Shown here one piece after another: positions 9,202 to 18,779 of a DNA stretch of 64,000 nucleotides. The DNA comes from JALEFZ01 sp039820545 (lineage in GTDB: Bacteria > Bacteroidota > Bacteroidia > J057), in NCBI GenBank assembly GCA_039820545.1, contig JBCBPW010000015.1:1-64000 (forward strand), read 5' to 3'. Both the position numbers and the translations under genes were made by a program. The notes under the pieces were generated by a model. That model ran no database searches, was not told where the DNA came from, and worked only from the letters and a program-made list of their open reading frames with translations. Every line of letters starts with the position of its first letter. Within the stretch, counting starts at the first letter, position 1.

Positions 9202-10407
9202 TTAGTCCTTCTTAAAATTCATTCCTTTCGACTCTCCTTGCTTACGGATTGCCTGAATCATGGCTTGGTCTAGTTGATTCGTAGAAGTGGTTGTTGTTTG
9301 CGTTTTCACAAATTCCTCCCGCTTTTTGTAGAGTTCGTTGATCTCTTTCTTGATTTCTGCACGCTCCTCCGCCTTTTCTTCTACATATTCCTTGAGTTCT
9401 GCTTCATTCAATGCTTGCAAGGTATCAGGCAAAGTTTCGGAGTCGATTTTCTTCATGTCAAAATCATCGTCTTCGGCGGCGTCTACCAAGTCCCAGTTTT
9501 TATTTTTGTAAGCTGAAGAAACCTTGGATTTGCCGCGCTTGACGATATTTCCCACCCCAAATGATTCTGCATTGGAATCCTGTATTTCCTGACGCTGCTT
9601 CAACTCTTTTCCTTGTGAACCATAATAAATATAGGTGTCATTCAGACGGGAGTTGTATTCGCTGATCTGGGCATCATAAGGTGTCGTTACATGTGTCACA
9701 CGCTGGTTGTGGTCGATGTTCATATACTCGCCTTTGCCGAGTGTCGCGCCATGTGCCCAACCTGTATTGAGTCCTTCTTGTGCATTGCCACAGAAGATCG
9801 TGTTCACCAAAATGCCTCTTTCATTGGCGTTACCTGTACTTTGGGCATAGCCTACAGGGCCTTGTCCAAAGGATTCATTTCCTGCAATAAAGATCATGCG
9901 TAGATCCTGTGGATTACTGGTCCATTCCAAGTCGGTCACTGCTTTTTGAATGACCATGCCGCAATATTCGTCTCCCCCTGAAGTAGTCAGAGCAAACAAT
10001 TCCTGTGAGATCAGATCCAGGTTCGTCGTCAAGGGAACTACTCGCTTTGTATACCCTGTATGCGATCCTAGATGTGGAGCTCCATAAATGTAGAGGGCAA
10101 TCTCTAGTGAGGTGGGTTTGCTTCCAATGCGTGCTTCTGCCAGCTCATTGACGATGTCCCAAAGTTTTCCCTTGGCTTGGTCTATGAGCCCGCTCATGCT
10201 GCCACTGATATCCAGAAGGAGAGCGACCTGAATATGCGCTGTGGCATCTGTGGTGGGAGCGGGTGTAGGCGTGGGAGAAACAGGTTGTGCTATAGGTTGA
10301 GAGGGATGAGGGGAGGCGTAGACACGGCTCCAGAAATTGATGCTCAAAAACAAACTTCCCAAAACGAGAGGAAAGAGGGCCAGCATAAATATTTCGTTTT
10401 TCTTCAT
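9202..10407 (-). CDS. membrane-anchored VWA-domain protein
   Basis: A 401-residue protein. Residues ~6-24 are a hydrophobic anchor, followed by a Pro/Thr-rich linker (~32-55). A von Willebrand factor A domain follows, whose MIDAS motif is intact (D66-I-S68-G-S70). The domain runs to about residue 270. The remainder is highly charged and probably coiled-coil (AELKEYVEEKAEERAEIKKE). VWA domains bind a partner through a chelated metal ion, so this is probably an envelope adaptor rather than an enzyme. It is divergent from the histidine kinase gene at 10602. The start ATG at 10407 is followed at once by lysines and the hydrophobic segment. Confidence 0.82.
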   Translation of the reverse strand: MKKNEIFMLALFPLVLGSLFLSINFWSRVYASPHPSQPIAQPVSPTPTPAPTTDATAHIQVALLLDISGSMSGLIDQAKGKLWDIVNELAEARIGSKPTSLEIALYIYGAPHLGSHTGYTKRVVPLTTNLDLISQELFALTTSGGDEYCGMVIQKAVTDLEWTSNPQDLRMIFIAGNESFGQGPVGYAQSTGNANERGILVNTIFCGNAQEGLNTGWAHGATLGKGEYMNIDHNQRVTHVTTPYDAQISEYNSRLNDTYIYYGSQGKELKQRQEIQDSNAESFGVGNIVKRGKSKVSSAYKNKNWDLVDAAEDDDFDMKKIDSETLPDTLQALNEAELKEYVEEKAEERAEIKKEINELYKKREEFVKTQTTTTSTNQLDQAMIQAIRKQGESKGMNFKKD

Positions 10408-10601
10408 GATTTTTCAGTGAATAGGTTGAACAATGGCCAAAAGGTGGTAGGAAAAAAGTTGGAAAAAAATAGCCAATACACGGCGGAGAATGCTCACCGG
10501 GTGAATGTGCCTTTTGACTGGGTGAATGCGTCAGCGAGGATAGAGGAAAACAGAAGGGGAATGGCAGGTCGTTTTACTTTTTGCTTTTGCCTCCGTATGT
10601 T

Positions 10602-12623
10602 ATGAGTGTGAAGACGATTTTGATACATATCATGCTACTTCTGATGGGGACTTTCCTATGGGCACAATCTGCCAAAGAGGAAGACAAAAAGAGGAAGACA
10701 GATGATTTTGGTTATGGGGAACAACAACCTGTAAACAAGACAGACTACTTGAATTTTGCCATTGATGCTACGGAAAGTAATCCTGAGCAAGCCCTGGATT
10801 GGATCAGTAGTTTTTTCTCAGCTTCGAATGAGAATGATCCTGTCTCCGACCAACAGGCATATTTTCAGTTGGGGAAAATCTATCTCAAGCTAGAGCGCTA
10901 TGGTTCGGCGGCAGATGCCTTCGAGCAAGCAGAAGGATACTATGACTTGATTCCCACGGGAGAGGCAAAGGCCAAATCGTCCAAAAGAAAAGGAAGGGTA
11001 CGCAAGAAAGTAGTCCTACCTGCAGTAGATCGTATGCTGTTAGCAGAGCAGCTAGGGGTGGCGCATATGAAGGCAGGGGATGCGGAACAAGGAAAAAGAT
11101 GGCTCAACAACTTTCTTTCACTTGCAGAGACCCGAAAAGATGTCCAGGCGCAGATCCGTGCCTTGAACTTGCTAGGAGATTTTTGGACAGAACAGCAAGA
11201 CTTACTACAGGCAGAATCCTTTTACCAAAGAGCTGTCGATCTCAGTGCCCCCCTGCCGACACGCAATTCTTATGTCAATTCGCTAGACAATCTCTCGCGC
11301 AACAATCGCTACAACCAACAACCCCAGCAAGCCCGTCAAAATATCGGACTGGCTGTAGAAGCCGCTGAAGAGGCAGGAGACGATGAGCTGCTAGATCAAT
11401 CCTACCAAGGACTGACCGATTACTATGTAGAAGAAAATCAGTTGGACTCGGCTATTTATGCTGCCAATAAATCTTTAGAGAGTAAGCGTAAGAAAGGAGA
11501 CCGGGAAGGTGAAGCCAGGCAGAGTAATAAAATTTCGGAGATTCTCATAGAGTCGGATAGTACCAATACAGCCATTGACATCCTGAATAAAAGCCTGGAT
11601 ATCGCACAAGAATTGGGGGAAATAGACGTAGAGGCAGAAACGCATGAACTGCTAGCGACAGGCTATGAGAAGCAGGGGAATGTAGATCAGGCCTTGTTTC
11701 ACTATAAGCAGGCACGTGTCCTACAAGATACCTTGGCGGTGATCCGTGAGAAAACTTTCAAGCGCAAGCTCTCGCAGAGCGATCAGATCGCGCGTAAGGA
11801 TCGGCAGATTGCGGCCCTCCTCAAAGAGCAGGAACTGCGGGAGACGCAGATTGAGATCATGACAGAGAAGCAAGACGTGCAAAGACGGGTCTTGTGGATA
11901 CTGGGCTTGGTGCTAGGGCTGGTTTCCGTTTCGGCTTTCCTGGTGGTGCGATCCAATCGCGCGCGTCGCAAAGCCAATCAGCTGCTCGCGCTCAAGTCCC
12001 TGCGAAGCCAGATGAATCCCCATTTCATCTTCAACTCCCTCAATTCCATCAATGGCTTCATCGCTACCCATGACGATCGCGCCGCCAATAAATACCTTTC
12101 AGATTTCTCCCGCCTGATGCGAACCGTATTGGAGCATTCACAGCAGGACTTTGTGCCATTGGGGACGGAGCTGGAAGTTCTGAAACTCTACATGAAATTG
12201 GAGCATTTCCGCTTTGGAGATAAGTTTGACTACGAACTGGTGGTAGATCCAGAACTCAATCAGGAGCAGATCATCATTCCTCCCATGTTGGTACAGCCCT
12301 ATATCGAGAATGCGATCTGGCATGGGCTGAGATATAAAAAAGAGAAAGGAAAGCTCTCCGTGAGCATTGTGGAGGTAGGACAGAAAATCCTCATTCAGAT
12401 CGAAGACAATGGGATCGGTCGCAAGAAATCTGCCGAACTCAAAACGCGCAATCAAAAGACGCATCAGTCTACAGGCTTGAAAAATACCGATCAGCGGGTC
12501 GCCATCATCAACGATGTATACAAGGCCTATCTTTCTGTGGAAATTGAAGATGTAGAACCCAATCAAGAAGATACAGGTACACGTGTGTCCATCACCATGC
12601 CTACCAAAATCCATCAAGTATGA
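10602..12623 (+). CDS. TPR sensor histidine kinase, LytS/YehU type
   Basis: About 673 residues. A TTG seven codons upstream also opens the frame, but ATG at 10602 gives a proper signal peptide (MSVKTILIHIMLLLMGTFLWAQ), so I prefer it. The exported part holds TPR-like repeats (~residues 65-390), then a coiled coil and a membrane segment at ~430-450. The cytoplasmic part is a His_kinase (PF06580-type) domain with the phosphoacceptor His at 474 in QMNPHFIFNSL. An HATPase domain follows with an N-box-like PYIENAIWHG and the G-box DNGIG near 602. It should autophosphorylate and pass phosphate to the regulator encoded next; stop and start overlap by four bases (ATGA), implying translational coupling. 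Confidence 0.92.
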   Translation: MSVKTILIHIMLLLMGTFLWAQSAKEEDKKRKTDDFGYGEQQPVNKTDYLNFAIDATESNPEQALDWISSFFSASNENDPVSDQQAYFQLGKIYLKLERYGSAADAFEQAEGYYDLIPTGEAKAKSSKRKGRVRKKVVLPAVDRMLLAEQLGVAHMKAGDAEQGKRWLNNFLSLAETRKDVQAQIRALNLLGDFWTEQQDLLQAESFYQRAVDLSAPLPTRNSYVNSLDNLSRNNRYNQQPQQARQNIGLAVEAAEEAGDDELLDQSYQGLTDYYVEENQLDSAIYAANKSLESKRKKGDREGEARQSNKISEILIESDSTNTAIDILNKSLDIAQELGEIDVEAETHELLATGYEKQGNVDQALFHYKQARVLQDTLAVIREKTFKRKLSQSDQIARKDRQIAALLKEQELRETQIEIMTEKQDVQRRVLWILGLVLGLVSVSAFLVVRSNRARRKANQLLALKSLRSQMNPHFIFNSLNSINGFIATHDDRAANKYLSDFSRLMRTVLEHSQQDFVPLGTELEVLKLYMKLEHFRFGDKFDYELVVDPELNQEQIIIPPMLVQPYIENAIWHGLRYKKEKGKLSVSIVEVGQKILIQIEDNGIGRKKSAELKTRNQKTHQSTGLKNTDQRVAIINDVYKAYLSVEIEDVEPNQEDTGTRVSITMPTKIHQV

Positions 12624-13378
12624 ATACCTCCTTACGCGCCATATTAATTGATGATGAGTCTACCAGCCGTAGCACGCTGCGCACGTATTTGGAGCGCTAC
12701 TGTCCTGACGTCGAGATCGTAGCCGAAGGCGATGGAGTGGAAGCGGGACTCGCCGCTATTCGGAAGCACCAGCCAGATCTGATTTTTCTCGATGTAGAGA
12801 TGCCATATGGCAATGCTTTTGATCTATTGGAGCAAGTAGAGAACATTACGTTCGAGACGATTTTTGTCACAGCTTATTCGCAGTACGCCCTCAAAGCCCT
12901 TAACCTCAGTGCGGCTTATTATCTCCTCAAACCTGTAGATGTAGACGAGCTAGTAGAGGCCGTGGGTAAGGTTAAGGAAAACATGCAGAAGAACCAGCAG
13001 GCTTTTCACACGCGGATCCTAGTCGAAAATCTCAAGACGATCCAGCAGCAAGCCCGTAAAGTAGTTTTGCCTGTGATGGAGGGATTCGAAGTTGTCAAGG
13101 TAAAGGAAATCATGCGCTGCCAGGCCAATGGAAACTTCACCGACATTTATTTACAGGAGGGAAAAAAGAAAATGATCTGCCGCCCGCTCAAGCATTTTGA
13201 AGAGATGTTGACCGAAGCAGGCTTTATGCGCATCCACCGTGCCCACCTCATCAACCTCGAATATGTGATGGGATACATCCGAGGGAAGGCAGGACAAGTC
13301 AGGATGGAAGATGGGACAGAGCTACAGGTTTCGGCTTCTTACAAGAAGGAATTGATGGCGCATTTTGATCAGAAGTGA
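12620..13378 (+). CDS. LytTR-family response regulator
   Basis: A 252-residue regulator. The N-terminal receiver domain has the acidic pair near residues 11-12, phosphoacceptor Asp58 in IFLDVEMP, Thr84 in FVTAY and Lys104 in YLLKPVD. From ~150 to 250 is a LytTR DNA-binding domain (F.D..Y........ICR.LK..E..L...GF.RIHRAHLIN pattern). It is coupled by ATGA overlap to the upstream kinase and is its evident partner. It probably binds DNA as a dimer at paired 9-bp direct repeats, as known for LytTR proteins. Targets cannot be read from this window. Confidence 0.94.
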   Translation: MNTSLRAILIDDESTSRSTLRTYLERYCPDVEIVAEGDGVEAGLAAIRKHQPDLIFLDVEMPYGNAFDLLEQVENITFETIFVTAYSQYALKALNLSAAYYLLKPVDVDELVEAVGKVKENMQKNQQAFHTRILVENLKTIQQQARKVVLPVMEGFEVVKVKEIMRCQANGNFTDIYLQEGKKKMICRPLKHFEEMLTEAGFMRIHRAHLINLEYVMGYIRGKAGQVRMEDGTELQVSASYKKELMAHFDQK

Positions 13379-13403
13379 GAGCGCTAATAATAGAGATCCT
13401 TCC

Positions 13404-15374
13404 TTACTCTCCCCTTCTAAACAAGTACTTCAAAGAATCCACGCGATCATTTTCATTCAACCTTTGTAAAATTTCCTGTGAGAGGGGATCATTCGGATCC
13501 AGGGCTAAGAATGCCGCACTGTGCTGTTTTGCCTGATCATATCTTGCTGCCTCCAGTGCTGTATGCATCGCAATCTTCAGCGCACGATCGGGCGCAGGAT
13601 ATCCTTTTTCCAATAATCTTAACGCTTGATTGTGTGCTTGTTCATATTTCCCCAAGACAAAATATACCTCCATCAACTGCAATAGATAGGGTGAGTCTAG
13701 GGTTTGATAAGAATCCGAGGCTTCAAAATAGGGTAGCGCATTTTCAGGATTCCTTTGTGCTTGGAAATAGGTAACGCCCTGGTCCAATAAAAGCTCGGCA
13801 TATTGTCTGTCATTTCCCTTGAGCGCGTAGGGCTTTAGCTCTTCCAGGATTCCTTCTTTTCTCCTTAAGTATTCCTCTACAGGCTCCTCTCGAATCACGA
13901 GCGAATACAAAATATATCTCGCCGATTGTGCCCAATATGTTCGATTGATGTGCATGCCCACATTTGTCAAGCGATTGGCATGGCTCTGTTTTTCTGCATT
14001 CACAAGGAGCATGGGGAGGAGGAGCAAGGCAAGACTGACGGCAGAGAAAAGAGATATAAATATTGGTTGAATTTCTTCCATTTGCCTCAACATACTCAGT
14101 ACCCAGATGAAGAGGACAGGACACAAGAAGCAGAAGACATCCCAATCCATGGGCATCGAGAGCAGCGGATTGATCATGAACAAGATAGAGGCCATGATGA
14201 GAACTGACAAGAGGGTGATTATCATCTCAGGTCGATCCCAATCGAGTTGTTTTCGGTATTGTCCGAGTACTGTGCCGAGTATCAAGAGACCTACAGGAGA
14301 AATCATCAACCATATGTTGAGGTAGTCCTGTATATGGCTCCAACTGAGGAGATTGTATCGGTCTAGTGGAGGATCAGGAGAGAATAAAGGTAAAAACAAT
14401 CGGTCTATGTCTTCGAAGTCCAGCATTTCTCTTGAGTCTACATGGTCTTCAAATACAAAGAAATATCCGATCAATCCCATAACGATCATTGGGAGATACA
14501 CCCACAATAACATTCCTCTAAAGGAGAAAATCTGCTGAGCGAGGGCTTTGTTTTTGCCCCAGTGATAGAGGAAAACGAGTGCCAGAATGGGCAATAAGAG
14601 AATACCAAAGTTGTGGAGTTTGAGGATAAGCCATCCAAGGGGAAGAAGACTCCACAGATAGCCTGAGTGGGAAGTTTGGATATAGCGCATCAAGAGCATC
14701 AGCCACCACCCCAGGATCGGGAGTACGAGTCCGTAGGATTCTGCATGTCCCATGAATAGTTGCATCATCGCGAGCGAAATCCCCATGATGAAAGCCAGCC
14801 ATCGCATGTGTGGCGTTTTCAGGAATTTGGGGACAAACCACCAGAGCATACCTACCCAAAAAGCACCTCCTAATGCCACCAGTATATGATAGTTTTCTTG
14901 GACGGTGCCTCCTCGGTAGTAGGCTAGCACACCTACTATGTCAAAGATGAAGTCTCTTCCTGCGCCTAACTTTACATTCAAACTAAATAGACTACTCCAA
15001 AAGGCCGAAGGGAAGGAACTAACCGTTGCATCGAGGGCTTCCGTACGCGTAAATACATTGCCATAATTGTCATCGATAATGGGGATTAGGTGACAGATTC
15101 CCCACATCACTCCAGCCCATATCAAACTCAACCACTTAATATCCCAGATACGACTACCACCTGAGTAGGTCCCTTGCTCGAAGTATCCATATAGTTGGAG
15201 TGTAAGAACGATCCCTATGAAAATGAGCATCTCTCCACGACTGACAAATGCCAGATAATGAATTCCCCACCATGTATCTGGAAAGAAGGCAGCAAGAACA
15301 AATATCGAACTGATCCCTAATCCTATGATGATTGGTAGTGATTTTGAGGGAGCATGAGGGGCTTTCTGAGGCAT
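13404..15374 (-). CDS. polytopic membrane protein with C-terminal TPRs
   Basis: A 656-residue protein with about 10-11 hydrophobic segments between residues ~10 and ~490. A soluble tail (~500-650) reads as tetratricopeptide repeats (PENALPYFEASDSYQ; YFVLGKYEQAHNQALRLLEKGYPAPDRALKIAM). The overall plan recalls GT-C type membrane glycosyltransferases of Bacteroidota, but I see no diagnostic acidic loop motif with confidence, so the enzyme class is open. It converges on the response regulator gene with a 25-base gap. Confidence 0.75.
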   Translation of the reverse strand: MPQKAPHAPSKSLPIIIGLGISSIFVLAAFFPDTWWGIHYLAFVSRGEMLIFIGIVLTLQLYGYFEQGTYSGGSRIWDIKWLSLIWAGVMWGICHLIPIIDDNYGNVFTRTEALDATVSSFPSAFWSSLFSLNVKLGAGRDFIFDIVGVLAYYRGGTVQENYHILVALGGAFWVGMLWWFVPKFLKTPHMRWLAFIMGISLAMMQLFMGHAESYGLVLPILGWWLMLLMRYIQTSHSGYLWSLLPLGWLILKLHNFGILLLPILALVFLYHWGKNKALAQQIFSFRGMLLWVYLPMIVMGLIGYFFVFEDHVDSREMLDFEDIDRLFLPLFSPDPPLDRYNLLSWSHIQDYLNIWLMISPVGLLILGTVLGQYRKQLDWDRPEMIITLLSVLIMASILFMINPLLSMPMDWDVFCFLCPVLFIWVLSMLRQMEEIQPIFISLFSAVSLALLLLPMLLVNAEKQSHANRLTNVGMHINRTYWAQSARYILYSLVIREEPVEEYLRRKEGILEELKPYALKGNDRQYAELLLDQGVTYFQAQRNPENALPYFEASDSYQTLDSPYLLQLMEVYFVLGKYEQAHNQALRLLEKGYPAPDRALKIAMHTALEAARYDQAKQHSAAFLALDPNDPLSQEILQRLNENDRVDSLKYLFRRGE

Positions 15375-15623
15375 AATGCCAATTTAAATAAGCCTTTCCA
15401 TTTTTTCTATTAGGAAAACAATAAGACCATGTTTATAAAGATGAAAATTTAGCTCAAAAGCAGAGGTTTTACATTCTGAAAGCACAAACTTTTCACAGGT
15501 TTTCAGTCTCAAATAGAGGCCAAGACTGACAGAAATCATCCCATTCCCTGAGAATCTCCAGATGTTTAGGTATCCCTCCTCGCTACCTTTCGCCTGCGAT
15601 TGGAATCATTCAACACTCTCTCT

Positions 15624-16919
15624 ATGCCAGTAAACATAGCCCCAACAGCTTTTGTATCAGCCGCAGAAGCTGTTTCTCATGTAGCCTCTCATGATCGTGT
15701 GTTCGTCCACGGAGTTGGTATGACACCACACAGCTTGATTCAGGCCCTTTGTGCACGCCACGAAAGTCTTGAAAATGTAGAAATCATCCATTTGCATACC
15801 GAAGGAGATGCACCTTATGTGCAGGAACCCTATGACCATGCATTTCATGTGAATGCCCTCTTTGTCGGAGCCAATATTCGTCGCTCTATCCCTGAAGGAC
15901 ATGCAGATTATATCCCTGTTTTTTTGAGTGAGATGCCCGCGCTCTTTAGAAAGGGGGGATTGCCACTGGATGTAGCCTTGATTCAGGTCTCGCCGCCAGA
16001 TATGCATGGATACTGTACGCTGGGTGCTTCTTTAGACATTGCACGTGCAGCTGTAGCATCTGCTCAGTTGGTCATTGCACAGATTAATCCCCAAGTGCCA
16101 CGGAGCCACGGCGATAGTTTGGTGCATATGAGTCAGATCGATTTTGCCGTGGAGGTCAATGTACCTATGCCTGTCCTGAATCCCCGCCCGATCAGTCCAG
16201 TCGAACAAAAAATTGGGATGCTAATTGCATCGATGGTAGAGGATGGAGCTACATTGCAAATGGGGATCGGTGGAATTCCTGATGCGGTGCTGAGTCAATT
16301 GGGAGGACATAAGAGACTCGGAGTCCATACCGAGATGTTTGCAGATGGTCTGATCGACCTGGTCCAGAAAGGGGTGATCACAGGTGAGGACAAGCGCGTA
16401 CTTCCTGGACGCATTGTCGCCTCTTTCGCAATGGGAAGCCAGCGCGTATATGATTTTATCGATGACAATCCGGTTATCTGTATGAAGGAAGCCTCGTTTA
16501 CGAACGATACGCACATCATTCGAAAGAATCCCAAAGTGACGGCCATCAATAGTGCTATCGAGATCGACCTGACGGGACAAGTTTGTGCAGACTCCATCGG
16601 CACGATGCAATACTCAGGTGTAGGGGGACAAATGGATTTCATCCGTGGCGCAGCCTTATCTGAGGGAGGGAAGCCGATCATTGCCTTGCCATCTATCACA
16701 CGCAAAGGGCTTTCTAAGATCGTACCTACTTTGCAGACAGGGGCTAGTGTGACGACGACACGTGCCCACGTACATTATGTGGTGACGGAGCATGGGGTGG
16801 CTTACTTGTATGGGAAAAATTTGCGTCAGCGGGCGAAAGCCTTGATCAATATTGCGCATCCTGACCATAGGGAAGCCTTGAGTCGAGCGGCTTACGCACG
16901 CTATGGAAAGTTGGATTAG
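15624..16919 (+). CDS. acetyl-CoA hydrolase/transferase family CoA-transferase
   Basis: About 431 residues from ATG 15624 (a TTG eight codons upstream also opens the frame). The sequence matches the acetyl-CoA hydrolase / 4-hydroxybutyrate CoA-transferase family. The N-terminal half has HGVGMTPHSLI and VSPPDMHGYCTLG. The C-terminal half has GMLIASMVEDGATLQMGIGGIPDA written across ~205-225, KEASFTND, and AIEIDLTGQVCADS, where the Glu is the likely catalytic nucleophile. The family moves CoA between short acyl groups and acetate. The exact acceptor cannot be told from motifs; 4-hydroxybutyrate, butyrate or succinate are options. It stands alone, with a 249-base upstream gap and a repeat element downstream. 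Confidence 0.9.
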   Translation: MPVNIAPTAFVSAAEAVSHVASHDRVFVHGVGMTPHSLIQALCARHESLENVEIIHLHTEGDAPYVQEPYDHAFHVNALFVGANIRRSIPEGHADYIPVFLSEMPALFRKGGLPLDVALIQVSPPDMHGYCTLGASLDIARAAVASAQLVIAQINPQVPRSHGDSLVHMSQIDFAVEVNVPMPVLNPRPISPVEQKIGMLIASMVEDGATLQMGIGGIPDAVLSQLGGHKRLGVHTEMFADGLIDLVQKGVITGEDKRVLPGRIVASFAMGSQRVYDFIDDNPVICMKEASFTNDTHIIRKNPKVTAINSAIEIDLTGQVCADSIGTMQYSGVGGQMDFIRGAALSEGGKPIIALPSITRKGLSKIVPTLQTGASVTTTRAHVHYVVTEHGVAYLYGKNLRQRAKALINIAHPDHREALSRAAYARYGKLD

Positions 16920-16978
16920 AGATTGGATCCTGCTTGTGAGATGCAGGCTTTGCCTGAAAAGCGGATCGCCGATTTTAC

Positions 16979-17131
16979 GTACCCTTCCAAAAACAATCGA
17001 GTAGGGTAAACCCTCTTTTACCTGCTGTGCACAAGACTGGCCCCCGTCAGTTTGTAACTGAAGCTTCTTATATGCTCTAGATACAAACTGGGGGAGGCAG
17101 AGTTCCCCCTTTTTATTTGTGTAGGGACTTA
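16979..17131 (+). repeat. dispersed hairpin element, copy A
   Basis: This occupies most of the space between the CoA-transferase and rmuC genes. It starts GTACCCTTCCAAAA, like copy B at 51795. The stem is CCCCC (17041-17045), a 3-base bulge and AGTTTGTA (17049-17056), pairing with TACAAACT (17082-17089) and GGGGG (17090-17094). The ~25-base loop (ACTGAAGCTTCTTATATGCT...) is nearly identical to that of copy B. The stem sequences differ between copies while pairing is kept, which argues for a selected structure. Confidence 0.75.
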
Positions 17132-17218
17132 TTTGCGGAATGGGTGCTCAATTCTATTTGCCTATCTTCTGAATTATGCTAATTTTCTTATCTTTCGGAT
17201 AAAATAGATAGGAAAATA

Positions 17219-18523
17219 ATGGAAGGGATCTGGATATTGCTAGCGAGTTTAGGGGGAATGCTGTTGGGGGCGGGCCTATCATATATGTGGATGCAGGGGA
17301 AATGGCAGCTTTTAGCACGAGAAAATACCCGTCTACAGACGATAAACGATACGTTGAATCAGCAGATAGAGAAAAAGGAAGCGGATTTACGTGAAGCCAA
17401 AGTCGCCCAAATAGATTACCAGTCCAAGGTGTTGGATCTCACCAAGGAAATTAGCCGGTTGGAGGAGTCGCATTCCCTGCTTCAGCAGCAGATGAAGGAG
17501 AAGGAAGGAGAAATGGGAAAGTTACAGATCCAGTTTCGGGCAGATTTTGAAAGTTTGGCGCAGCGTATCTTAGAGAAAAATACCCAGAAACTCAGTTCGG
17601 ACAATCAGTTTCAACTCCATCACTTGCTCCAGCCCCTCAAAGAGCGCCTCTCTGCTTTCGAACAAAAGGTCGAACACACCTATCAGCAGGAAGCTCGGGA
17701 GCGTTTTAACCTCAAGCGGGAGATTGAAAAACTCGCTAGCCTCAACTTGCAGATGGGCGAGGAAGCCCGCAACCTGACCCGCGCCCTCAAGGGCGACACG
17801 AAGCTCCAGGGCAACTGGGGTGAACTCGTGCTCGAACGCATACTAGAGCAGAGTGGTCTCCGATCTGAGCAGGAGTACATCGTGCAGGGCAAGGGCCTCA
17901 ATCTGAAGAACGAAAACGGGCAGCGTCTTCGTCCCGATGTCATCATTTGCCTACCTGACAAGAAGCACCTCATTATCGACTCTAAAGTCTCGCTGGTAGC
18001 CTATGAGCGTTACCTACAGGCAGAGTCTGACGGCCAGCAGGACAAGCAATTGCAGACACATCTACAGTCTGTGATGACGCACATCGACCAGTTGAGCCAA
18101 AAGCACTACAGCAACCTAGCAGGCTTGGATACGCCCGACTTCGTCTTGTTGTTCATGCCGCTGGAGCCAGCCTTTAGTTTGGCTTTGCAAGCCAAGGCTG
18201 ACCTCTTTACCTATGCTTGGGACAAGCGGATTGTGCTGGTGAGTCCCACGACTTTGTTGGCGACGCTCCGGACTGTGGCTTCGCTTTGGAAGCTAGAGCA
18301 GCAGAATACACATGCATTGGAGATTGCACGACAAGGCGGCGCATTGTATGACAAGTTTGTGGGTTTTGTAGAGGAAATGGATAAGGTGGGAACCAACCTC
18401 GATAGAGCGACTAGAAGTTATGCCGATGCCATGCTCAAACTCCGAGATGGGCAAGGAAGTCTGGCTAGTCGTGCGGAGAAATTACGCGCCTTGGGAATTA
18501 AGAATCGCAAGAAATTAGAGTAG
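17219..18523 (+). CDS. rmuC: RmuC family DNA recombination protein
   Basis: A 434-residue protein. A short N-terminal membrane segment (WILLASLGGMLLGAGLSYMW) is followed by a coiled coil to ~105. A conserved RmuC domain runs from ~125 to ~410. It includes LKGDTKLQGNWGELVLERIL, RPDVIICLPDKKHLIIDSKV (in two parts around residues 240-260) and VSPTTLLATLRTVASLW. The 'DSK' after a hydrophobic strand is a PD-(D/E)XK-like nuclease signature. RmuC limits inversion of short repeats in E. coli; the biochemical activity is not settled. A TATCTTTC box (17189-17196) is a weak match to the Bacteroidota -7 element upstream of the ATG. Confidence 0.95.
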   Translation: MEGIWILLASLGGMLLGAGLSYMWMQGKWQLLARENTRLQTINDTLNQQIEKKEADLREAKVAQIDYQSKVLDLTKEISRLEESHSLLQQQMKEKEGEMGKLQIQFRADFESLAQRILEKNTQKLSSDNQFQLHHLLQPLKERLSAFEQKVEHTYQQEARERFNLKREIEKLASLNLQMGEEARNLTRALKGDTKLQGNWGELVLERILEQSGLRSEQEYIVQGKGLNLKNENGQRLRPDVIICLPDKKHLIIDSKVSLVAYERYLQAESDGQQDKQLQTHLQSVMTHIDQLSQKHYSNLAGLDTPDFVLLFMPLEPAFSLALQAKADLFTYAWDKRIVLVSPTTLLATLRTVASLWKLEQQNTHALEIARQGGALYDKFVGFVEEMDKVGTNLDRATRSYADAMLKLRDGQGSLASRAEKLRALGIKNRKKLE

Positions 18524-18779
18524 AAAAATTAAAACCTTGGTTCTAGTTTACTCGTCTAAACTCTTAAGCATAATAAAACATGAAACAAAACCTCTTTCTT
18601 TCCCAAGACCATTTTTCCGCATTTTATCTTAATGATGGAAAGTTTTTTTCAGTCAAAGAGAGGGTTCTCCTTTTTTAGACTTTCTCAATCTTAATAGACC
18701 ATTCTACTTATTCGTTTTTATCTGTATTTCAGGTTGTATCTGAACATACTGGGACAATCATTTCTCAAGCCTAACAGAC

